Assembly: GCF_019550915.1 (NCBI RefSeq)
Contig: NZ_JAHWCI010000001.1
Location: 62,001 to 126,000, forward strand
Direction: 5' to 3'
Length of the DNA stretch: 64,000 bases
DNA from: Mumia sp. zg.B17
Lineage (GTDB): Bacteria; Actinomycetota; Actinomycetes; Propionibacteriales; Nocardioidaceae
Both the position numbers and the translations under genes were made by a program. Below the pieces are notes generated by a model. The model saw nothing but the letters and a program-made list of their open reading frames with translations, did not search any database and had not been told where the DNA came from. Below, one piece after another: positions 17,754 to 23,969 of this stretch. The stretch's first letter is position 1. Each line of letters begins with the position of its first letter.

Positions 17754-17800
17754 CGGGCGCTCGTCACGACGCCGCGGGTGCGGCTAGAGTCGACCTCACG

Positions 17801-17899
17801 ACAGGGGAGCGCAGGTGCCCGAGGGGCACGGTGCGCTGAGAGTGCGGAAAGCCCGCAGACCCTCCGAACCTGCACCGGTTAGCACCGGCGAAGGGAGTC
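17801..17899 (+). promoter_or_regulatory. TPP (thiamine pyrophosphate) riboswitch
   Basis: The conserved THI-box parts are in order: ACAGGGGAGC (17801-17810), GCGCTGAGAGTGCGG with the CTGAGA pyrimidine-sensor core (17833-17847), GACCCTCCGAACCTGCACCGGTT (17858-17880, the pyrophosphate-sensor ACCCT and GAACCTG), and AGCACCGGCGAAGGGAG (17881-17897). The final GAAGGGAG serves as the ribosome binding site of the next gene (GTG 17903), so TPP binding would hide it and block translation. Confidence 0.95.
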
Positions 17900-17902
17900 A
17901 CC

Positions 17903-18544
17903 GTGGCTGATGCCATTCGTCCTCGCACGTCCTCGACCCGCTACCGCACGATCGACCTCGTCACGGTGGCGATGCTCGGCGTGGCGATCGGCGTGGTGTT
18001 CTGGGGATGGAACCAGCTGTTCGCCGTCGTCAGCGGCACGGCGCTGTTCGCCTACCCCCCGAGCTCCGGCCTGATCTCCGGCGTCTGGCTGATCGGCGGT
18101 GTCATCGGCGGGCTCGTCGTCCGCAGACCCGGCGCCGCGGTCGGTACCGAGGTGGTCGCAGCCGTCGTCTCCGGCCTGCTGGGCAACCAGTGGGGCATGT
18201 CCGTCCTCGTCTCGGGCCTGATCCAGGGCCTGGGGGTCGAGCTGGTGTTCGCCCTCTTCCTGTACCGCCGGTGGGGTGTCGTCGTCGCCGCCGCAGGAGG
18301 CGCGCTCGCCGGGGCGTTCGAGGCGGTGTACGAGTGGTACGCGTACTACGCCGACTGGGCCTTCGGCTACCAGCTCGTCTATCTCGTGTTCCTCGCGGTG
18401 TCGGGGGCGCTCGTCGCGGGCGTCGGAGGGTGGCTGCTCGTCCGGGCCCTGGCGAAGACGGGTGCTCTCGACGCCTTCGGGGCCGGTCGCGAGCACCACG
18501 ACCGAGCCGCGGCGTCGTCCACGAGCCCTTCCCCGCGAGCGTGA
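17903..18544 (+). CDS. ykoE: ECF transporter substrate-binding S component, YkoE family (thiamine precursor)
   Basis: A 213-aa membrane protein with about six hydrophobic segments, beginning with VTVAMLGVAIGVVFWGWNQLF. The tryptophan- and tyrosine-rich loop YEWYAYYADWAFGYQ is typical of the YkoE family, which binds hydroxymethylpyrimidine or thiamine. Control by the TPP riboswitch immediately upstream supports this substrate class. The start is a GTG 5 nt after the riboswitch's Shine-Dalgarno. It overlaps the ATPase gene by 4 nt. Confidence 0.92.
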   Translation: MADAIRPRTSSTRYRTIDLVTVAMLGVAIGVVFWGWNQLFAVVSGTALFAYPPSSGLISGVWLIGGVIGGLVVRRPGAAVGTEVVAAVVSGLLGNQWGMSVLVSGLIQGLGVELVFALFLYRRWGVVVAAAGGALAGAFEAVYEWYAYYADWAFGYQLVYLVFLAVSGALVAGVGGWLLVRALAKTGALDAFGAGREHHDRAAASSTSPSPRA

Positions 18545-20007
18545 CCGGATCGGTCGCGTTCCGCGGCTTCGGCTGGCGTCCGCTGGGCCGGCGCACGCCG
18601 GTCGTCGCCGGCCTCGACCTGCGCGTCGACCCGGGTGAGCGGGTGCTGCTGGCGGGGCCGTCGGGTGCCGGGAAGTCGACGGTGCTCCGGGCCGCCGCAG
18701 GGGTGCTCGAGACCACCGGCGACGGCGACGCCCTCGGCGAGGTCACCACCATCGGCCGCGTCGGCATGCTGCTGCAGAACCCCGGCGACGCGGTGGTCGC
18801 CGAGCGGCTCGGCCGCGACGTGGCCTTCGGGCTCGAGAACGCCCGCGTCGCCCCGGCTGCGATCTGGCCGCGGGTGCGCGACGCGCTGCGAGCCGTACGC
18901 CTGCCGTACGGCATGCAGCACCCGACGTCCGCGCTGTCCGGAGGAGAGCTTCAGCGCTCCGCGCTGGCCGGGGTGCTGGCGTCGCAGGCGGACCTCCTGC
19001 TCCTCGACGAGCCGACGTCGATGCTCGACGACGTCAACGCCGACGCCGTACGCCGCTGCGTCGCGGAGGTCGTCGCCGAGACAGGGGCGACCCTCGTCGT
19101 GGTCGAGCACCGCATCGCCCCGTGGCTCCCTCACGTCGACCGTGTGGTCGTCCTGGGCCACGACGGATCCGTGGTCGCCGACATCGACCCGGTGAGCTTC
19201 GTCGCCACACTGCGCGACGACCTCGCCGGCGTCGGGGTGTGGATGCCGGGGGTCGCCGCGCCGGAGCCGGTCGAGCCGCCGGTCGTGCTGGTCGAGACCG
19301 ACCGCGCGGTGCCGCGCCTCGATGCGCTCGCGCTGGGCGTCGACCTGCGTCGCACCGACATCCGGGGCGCCACTGTCACCGCGGCGCTGCGCGACGTCGA
19401 CGCCGCCCTGGAGTCGCGCGCCGTCACCGTTCTCAGCGGGCCGAGCGGGGCGGGCAAGTCCACGTTGCTCGAGGTCGTCGGGGGTCTGCGACGTCCGGGT
19501 GCCGGCGAGGTGCGAGGGCTGGGTCGACCGCCGCACCGGATCGGTTCGCGCGATCTCGCCGCGCTGATCGGGTGGGTCCCGCAGAACCCGGAGCACGGCT
19601 TTCTCACGACCCGCGTCCGCGACGAGATCGCGGCGACCTCCCGGCGGATCGGCGTCCCGGTCGACGTCGACGCCGTTCTCGTCCATCTCCGGCTGGACCA
19701 CCTCGCCGACGCGAACCCGTACCGGCTCTCCGGCGGGGAGCAGCGACGGCTGGCCCTCGGTGCTGCCCTGGCTCACCGTCCGCCCGTCCTCCTGCTGGAC
19801 GAGCCCACCGTCGGTCAGGACCGGGGTACGTGGGCTGCCGTCACGGGGTGGATGCGTGCCGCTGCGGGTGCCGACGCGGTGATCGGCGCGGCCAGCCACG
19901 ACGCCGATCTCGCAGCGCGGGCCGACCGTGTCGTGCCGCTCGAGGGCGGTCGTAACGTCGCGCCCGGGCCTGCGCCCGCGCCCGCACCGGTGGACGACGC
20001 TCGATGA
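18541..20007 (+). CDS. ykoD: ECF transporter ATPase with two fused ABC domains (YkoD)
   Basis: A 488-aa protein containing two ABC ATPases in tandem. The first has Walker A AGPSGAGKST (about 37-46), signature LSGGELQR and Walker B LLLLDEPTSMLDD. The second has Walker A SGPSGAGKST (about 299-308), signature LSGGEQRR and Walker B LLLDEPTVGQD. Fusion replaces the usual EcfA/EcfA' pair. It energises YkoE/YkoC. GTG start overlaps the ykoE stop (GTGA). Confidence 0.93.
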   Translation: MTGSVAFRGFGWRPLGRRTPVVAGLDLRVDPGERVLLAGPSGAGKSTVLRAAAGVLETTGDGDALGEVTTIGRVGMLLQNPGDAVVAERLGRDVAFGLENARVAPAAIWPRVRDALRAVRLPYGMQHPTSALSGGELQRSALAGVLASQADLLLLDEPTSMLDDVNADAVRRCVAEVVAETGATLVVVEHRIAPWLPHVDRVVVLGHDGSVVADIDPVSFVATLRDDLAGVGVWMPGVAAPEPVEPPVVLVETDRAVPRLDALALGVDLRRTDIRGATVTAALRDVDAALESRAVTVLSGPSGAGKSTLLEVVGGLRRPGAGEVRGLGRPPHRIGSRDLAALIGWVPQNPEHGFLTTRVRDEIAATSRRIGVPVDVDAVLVHLRLDHLADANPYRLSGGEQRRLALGAALAHRPPVLLLDEPTVGQDRGTWAAVTGWMRAAAGADAVIGAASHDADLAARADRVVPLEGGRNVAPGPAPAPAPVDDAR

Positions 20008-20693
20008 GACGCTTCGTCCGAGATGCCAACCCGTTGGTGCTGCTCGCGATCGGCACGCTGGCGATCGTCGCCTCGCTGGCGGTGCGCGACCTGCAGACCG
20101 CGTGCCTCGCTCTCGGCGCGTACGCGGTCGCCGGTGTCGTCCTGCTCCCGTCGCCGAGGTTCGCGCTCGCCCGCTTCGGGGCGATCGCCGTCGCCTCGGT
20201 GTCGCTCGTGTGGTCGACGTGGTGGCTTGGTGGGCGTGATCTCGAGGTCGCCCTGACCGCGGGCCTGCGCATCGTCGTGCTCGCGCTGCCCGGGGCGGTG
20301 CTCGCGGCGTACGTCGACCCGTCGAAGCTGGCCGACCAGCTCGGCCAGCGGTTGCGGCTGCCGGCGCGGCCGGTGGTGGCGTTCGCCGCGGCGATGCAAC
20401 GCTTCGGTGCGCTGCGCGAGACGTGGGGCCAGCTCGACCGGACGCGACGAGCGCGTGGGTTCGGGCCGACGCGCAGCCCGTTATCACGGGTGAGGCACGC
20501 GGTCTCGCTCGCGTTCGCGCTCCTCGTGTCCGCGCTGCGCGACGCGACCCGGATGTCGGTGGCGATGGACGCACGCGGCTTCGCCTCGGCGCAGCGGCGC
20601 ACCTGGGCGGAGCCGGCGCCGTGGTCCCGCGCCGACAGCGCGCTGCTGGCTCTCGGCGTCGCGCTCGCCGCCGTACCCTGGCTCGTCCGCTGA
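20004..20693 (+). CDS. ykoC: ECF transporter transmembrane T component (YkoC)
   Basis: A 229-aa membrane protein with four to five N-terminal and C-terminal helices around a cytoplasmic coupling region. The two T-component coupling motifs, usually ARG-like, are visible as TRRARGF (150-156) and MDARGF (192-197). It links substrate capture by YkoE to the YkoD ATPase. The ATG overlaps the ykoD stop by 4 nt, and it is the last gene of the TPP-controlled operon. Confidence 0.92.
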   Translation: MRRFVRDANPLVLLAIGTLAIVASLAVRDLQTACLALGAYAVAGVVLLPSPRFALARFGAIAVASVSLVWSTWWLGGRDLEVALTAGLRIVVLALPGAVLAAYVDPSKLADQLGQRLRLPARPVVAFAAAMQRFGALRETWGQLDRTRRARGFGPTRSPLSRVRHAVSLAFALLVSALRDATRMSVAMDARGFASAQRRTWAEPAPWSRADSALLALGVALAAVPWLVR

Positions 20694-20719
20694 GCTCCTC
20701 CCCTCTAGGATCGGGGCAG

Positions 20720-20733
20720 TAAGCGAGCGCTTA
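20720..20733. promoter_or_regulatory. Candidate TetR-type operator before maoC
   Basis: TAAGCG-AG-CGCTTA, two perfect 6-bp arms, resembles the TNAGCNNNCGCTNA operators of actinobacterial fatty-acid-linked TetR regulators. It lies 15 nt before the maoC ATG. Confidence 0.45.
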
Positions 20734-20748
20734 GTGCGGAGGAATCGG

Positions 20749-21201
20749 ATGCGCGTCTTCAAGAACCTGGCCGAGCTCACCTCGTGTGTGGGGGAGGAGC
20801 TCGGCGTCAGCGAGTGGCACGAGATCACCCAGGAGCAGGTCAACCTGTTCGCGGAGGCGACCGGTGACCACCAGTGGATCCACGTCGACCCCGAGAAGGC
20901 AGCCGCGGGGCCCTTCGGTCGTACGATCGCGCACGGCTACCTCACGGTCTCGCTGATCCCGATGCTGGCCGCGGAGACCTACAAGGTCGAGAGCGTGAAG
21001 ATGGGCGTCAACTACGGGTCGGACAAGGTCCGCTTCCCCGCGCCGCTGCCCGTCGGGTCCAAGGTGCGCGGTCGCGCGAGGCTCGTCGAGGTCGTGCCGG
21101 TCGCCCTGGGCCAGCGCGTGAGCGTCGAGTTCACGATCGAGGCCGAGGGCATCGACAAGCCCGTGTGCGTCGCGCGCACGTTGGCGATCTTCGCGGAGTA
21201 G
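20749..21201 (+). CDS. MaoC-family (R)-enoyl-CoA hydratase-like protein
   Basis: A 150-aa hot-dog-fold protein. The hydratase-2 catalytic motif is FAEATGDHQWIHVDPEKAAAGPFGRTIAHGYLTVSLIP (about 35-72), with Asp42 and His47 in the usual positions. The family hydrates trans-2-enoyl-CoA to (R)-3-hydroxyacyl-CoA or acts as a dehydratase in lipid metabolism. GGAGGA precedes the ATG by 7 nt, favouring it over the GTG at 20734. A TetR-like operator upstream suggests lipid-linked control. A copy of its 3' end is found again at 22152-22183. Confidence 0.88.
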   Translation: MRVFKNLAELTSCVGEELGVSEWHEITQEQVNLFAEATGDHQWIHVDPEKAAAGPFGRTIAHGYLTVSLIPMLAAETYKVESVKMGVNYGSDKVRFPAPLPVGSKVRGRARLVEVVPVALGQRVSVEFTIEAEGIDKPVCVARTLAIFAE

Positions 21202-21244
21202 CCGCCTCACGCCACAGGACCGTGTCCGGCGACCGCCGTAGGAG

Positions 21245-21625
21245 TCAGAGGCTTCTGCTCCATGCGCACCCGAGCAGCGCGAGCGCAACCGCCGCGACGA
21301 GCACGCCCAGCCCGTACGTGGCGGCGAGGACGTAACGCTTCTCCCGGACCAGCGTGACGGTCTCGAGGCTGGCCGCGCTGAATGTCGTGTAGCCGCCCAG
21401 GAAGCCTGCCCCGACCGTCACCGCGATGTCGGACGGGGCCCGGTCGCCGGACGCCAGGCCGAGGAGGCAGCCCAGCAGGAGAGACCCGGTCAGGTTGACG
21501 ATCATGGTTGCCCAGGGGAAGCCCGAGCGCGACGTCCTGGCTGCGACCGTCCACGTGACCACGTAGCGCACGCCGGCCCCTGCGCCGCCGGCCACGACGA
21601 GCATCAGGAACTGGAGGAACGTCAC
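21245..21625 (-). CDS. crcB: FluC/CrcB fluoride channel subunit
   Basis: A 126-aa protein with four predicted transmembrane helices. The family hallmarks are Asn43 in TMIVNLTGSLLLG (central Na+/polar track) and GFLGGYTTFSAASLET (about 74-89), the Phe-box/Na+-binding helix break. FluC proteins form dimers, here probably a heterodimer with the overlapping partner gene, and let fluoride leak out of the cell. It is about half identical, position by position, to the protein from 22186-22566, with equal length. It is convergent with maoC. Confidence 0.9.
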   Translation of the reverse strand: MTFLQFLMLVVAGGAGAGVRYVVTWTVAARTSRSGFPWATMIVNLTGSLLLGCLLGLASGDRAPSDIAVTVGAGFLGGYTTFSAASLETVTLVREKRYVLAATYGLGVLVAAVALALLGCAWSRSL

Positions 21626-22083
21626 GAATCCGCCCCTCCAGCCTCGTGCCTGTCCGCAGCCCTCCGGTCATGGAGCCCGGACGCGAGCACGATGCCCAGC
21701 AGCGTCGCGCCGGCGCCGACCACGACGGTGCCTAACGCGTACGCGAGACCGATGCCGATCCTGGAGTCGTCGAACAGCGCCGCTGTGCCCGTCGCGAGCG
21801 CGCTGTAGGTCGTGAGCCCACCGCAGAACCCCGTACCGACGAGCAGCATCGAGCGCCTCGTCCGCTCCGGCGCAGGAGCGGTGCGGGTCAGGGCTTCGAA
21901 CAGGTAGCCGAGGATGAACGCGCCGATCACGTTCGCCAGCGGCACCACGAACAGGGCCCCGTCCGTGTGCCGACCGGCGAGCACGAGTCCCTCGCGCGCT
22001 GCCGCGCCGAGGGTTCCTCCGAAGACGACGAGCCCGATCGATGCTGCGCGAAGGGGCGCGCGTCCCCGTCTCGTCGTGCTCAC
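21622..22083 (-). CDS. crcB: FluC/CrcB fluoride channel subunit, partner
   Basis: A 153-aa protein with four helices and family motifs: Asn51 in LANVIGAFILGYLFE and TGFCGGLTTYSALA. It has a longer positively charged N-terminus (MSTTRRGRAPLRA) and a 20-residue hydrophilic tail. The opposite charge distribution relative to its overlapping partner suggests opposite membrane orientation, as in heterodimeric FluC pairs. It is the paralogue of the protein from 22563-23009. The stop codon overlaps the start of the downstream subunit by 4 nt. Confidence 0.9.
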   Translation of the reverse strand: MSTTRRGRAPLRAASIGLVVFGGTLGAAAREGLVLAGRHTDGALFVVPLANVIGAFILGYLFEALTRTAPAPERTRRSMLLVGTGFCGGLTTYSALATGTAALFDDSRIGIGLAYALGTVVVGAGATLLGIVLASGLHDRRAADRHEAGGADS

Positions 22084-22151
22084 CGTGATGGGTTCCGATC
22101 TCGTCCGGGGTGGCCGGTGCGGCGACTGTCCCTCCGATTGTCCGTCACACG

Positions 22152-22183
22152 CGCACCCTCGAGATCTTCGCGGAGCTAGCCGC
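22152..22183 (+). pseudogene. Remnant of the maoC 3' end (duplication scar)
   Basis: These 32 bases match the end of maoC (21175-21205) at 27 of 31 positions with one inserted C. In frame they read R-T-L-E-I-F-A-E, against R-T-L-A-I-F-A-E-stop in maoC, and the post-stop bases TAGCCGC are shared too. The remnant lies just past the stop of the second crcB pair, where the intact maoC lies relative to the first pair. It marks the edge of a tandem duplication. Confidence 0.65.
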
Positions 22184-22185
22184 GG

Positions 22186-22566
22186 CTACAGGGTCTTGCC
22201 CCAGACGAATCCGAGGAGCGAGAGCGCGACGCCTCCCCCGAGGATGCCGAAGGCGTAGGCGGCAGCCGCACCATAGCGCATCTCGCGGATCAGCTGAACG
22301 GTCTCGAAGCTTGCCATGCTGAACGTCGTGTATCCGCCGACGAACCCCGACCCGACCACGGCGCGTACGTCTGCCGAGGCGAGCCTGCTGACGACGAGGC
22401 CGGTGACAAGTCCAAGCACGAAGCAGCCGCTCAGGTTGATGAGTGCGGTAGAGATCGGGAAGGGTGGCTCCGGGTTCCTCGACCTGATCGTCTCGTCGAG
22501 GACGAAGCGCACGCACGCGCCGACGCCGCCGGCCACGATCATCAGGAGGAAGAGCGGAAAGGTCAT
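22186..22566 (-). CDS. crcB: FluC/CrcB fluoride channel subunit (second pair)
   Basis: A 126-aa, four-helix protein with Asn43 in TALINLSGCFVLG and the GFVGGYTTFSMASFET break motif. It aligns without gaps to the protein from 21245-21625 and is about 49% identical by eye, so it is an old duplicate and not a recent copy. The ATG overlaps the stop of its partner gene by 4 nt. All key polar and Phe-box positions remain, so it is probably functional. Confidence 0.9.
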   Translation of the reverse strand: MTFPLFLLMIVAGGVGACVRFVLDETIRSRNPEPPFPISTALINLSGCFVLGLVTGLVVSRLASADVRAVVGSGFVGGYTTFSMASFETVQLIREMRYGAAAAYAFGILGGGVALSLLGFVWGKTL

Positions 22567-23009
22567 GTCTCGACCTCGGTGTCGCCGGTGCTCCGCGCGC
22601 GCAGCCGCGACGCGAGCATGAACCCCGCGAACGTCGCGACGGCACCGAGGATGATCGTCCCTATGGCGTACGACACGCCGATGCCGACCCGTGAGTCGTA
22701 CAGGAGCACGGCCGTCTCGGTAGCGAGGTAGCTGTACGTCGACAGCCCGCCGCAGAACCCGACCCCGATGAGCTGCATCCACGGCGAGGTGTTTTCGGTG
22801 CCAGGCGCCTTGCGGGCGAGCGCCTCGAACAGGTAGCCGAACACGAACGCGCTGAGGATGTTCACGACGGGGACGACGATGGGGATCCCGTCTCTGTTCG
22901 GGATGGCGAGCTTGAGGCCCTCGCGAGCCGCGACCCCGACCATCGCACCCACGAAGACGAGCGCGACCGAGCCACCGCGGATCTTCGTCGGTCGGGAGTT
23001 CGACGCCAT
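22563..23009 (-). CDS. crcB: FluC/CrcB fluoride channel subunit, partner (second pair)
   Basis: A 148-aa protein with a basic N-terminus (MASNSRPTKIRGG), four helices, Asn in VVNILSAFVFGYLFEAL and the GFCGGLSTYSYLATET motif. It parallels the 21622-22083 protein, including the AAREGL start of helix 1 and the conserved YDSRVGIGVSYAIGTIILGA segment. It is first in the second FluC pair and has no strong Shine-Dalgarno. Upstream in-frame codons are open, but no convincing alternative start was found. Divergent from the ATPase gene at 23214. Confidence 0.88.
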   Translation of the reverse strand: MASNSRPTKIRGGSVALVFVGAMVGVAAREGLKLAIPNRDGIPIVVPVVNILSAFVFGYLFEALARKAPGTENTSPWMQLIGVGFCGGLSTYSYLATETAVLLYDSRVGIGVSYAIGTIILGAVATFAGFMLASRLRARSTGDTEVET

Positions 23010-23213
23010 GACAGAAGCCCCCGTCGCATGGTGAGAGTCGCCTCCTGCCGACAGTAGGCCGGACGGTCGATACCCGCGCGCCGGACGTGTCCTGGCAGCT
23101 CTGTTCGGCTTGCGGCGGTTCGGGCCGCGGCGAACCATCGAGAAACGACGACACCCAGGTTGGTTGTCTGTCCGGTGTCCAGCCGTGAGCGCTGACGAGG
23201 GGTAGGTGCGGAC

Positions 23214-23969
23214 GTGCGTGTCGTACTCGACGACGTCAAGGTGCACGGGCGGCGTGGCCTGCTGCTCGACATCGACCACTTCTCGGTGGACACCGGTGAG
23301 TGCGTCCTGATGGCAGGGGAGCCGGGCCAGGGGAACACGGCGATGGCTCTGGTAGCCGCGGGGCGGCTGGCGCCGTTCGAGGGCAAGGCGACGCTCGTCC
23401 GCGACGACGGGACGACGACCAACGACAAGGCGGAGCTGCGGAAGCTCGCGGCCGTCGTGGACCTGCCTGCTGTCTCCGAGCCCGACGACGCGGTGCCCGT
23501 CGGGACCGTCGCCGCCGAAGGTCTTGCCCTCGCCTGTCGTGGCTCGATGCCCGGCGAACCCACGAAGTGGCTCCGTGCTCACGGCTGGGAGCAGCTCCGG
23601 TCGGTCCGGATGGACGCGATCTTAGGAGCCGTGCGTACGGCCCTTCTCAGCGCGCTGGCGGCCGAGCACGAGGATGTCCGGTTCCTCGTGCTCTCGCTCC
23701 CGGACCGTCACGGCGGTGAGCCGGTGGACTGGTGGGAGATCGCGCAGTCCTACGCATCCTCCGGGTACGGGGTCCTCGTTCAGTGCGGACGGTCGTCAGC
23801 GCGGGACCTCGGCGCCAACCTCCCTGCCGCCCGCGGCGACAGCGCACGTCTGGCGACACCGGTCGAGGCCCTGCGCACCCGCCCGGAACCGGTCGACCCG
23901 GAGCGCTCGCCGTCCGACGAGACCGACGATTCCGACTGGCTGTTCGGCGAGAGAGAGAAGGATCAATGA
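23214..23969 (+). CDS. ABC-type ATPase-like protein with degenerate P-loop
   Basis: A 251-aa protein with the start of an ABC ATPase fold (VVLDDVKVHGRRGLLLDIDHFSVDTGECVLMAGEPGQGNTAMALVAAGRL). The Walker A is GEPGQGNT (35-42), in which the invariant lysine is Asn41. I cannot find an LSGGQ signature. A possible Walker B is RFLVLSLPD, without the following glutamate. The last 45 residues are acidic and disordered. The 4-nt overlap with the YhgE/Pip gene means they are made together, so it probably acts as a nucleotide-binding or structural partner of that membrane protein. Hydrolysis would be surprising. Confidence 0.7.
   Translation: MRVVLDDVKVHGRRGLLLDIDHFSVDTGECVLMAGEPGQGNTAMALVAAGRLAPFEGKATLVRDDGTTTNDKAELRKLAAVVDLPAVSEPDDAVPVGTVAAEGLALACRGSMPGEPTKWLRAHGWEQLRSVRMDAILGAVRTALLSALAAEHEDVRFLVLSLPDRHGGEPVDWWEIAQSYASSGYGVLVQCGRSSARDLGANLPAARGDSARLATPVEALRTRPEPVDPERSPSDETDDSDWLFGEREKDQ

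Noticed and set aside
22110-22322. Small ORF across the gap between the fluC pairs
   Set aside because: Its only recognisable part is the maoC-derived remnant; it runs antisense into the next crcB gene and has no ribosome site.
22084-23213. Fluoride (crcB) riboswitch upstream of either fluC pair
   Set aside because: I looked on the minus strand before 22083 and before 23009 for the GGCGATGG...TTCGCC and GACTCCT parts. A weak CGATGGTTCGCC at about 23130-23145 lacks the paired GG and the downstream element, so I do not call it.
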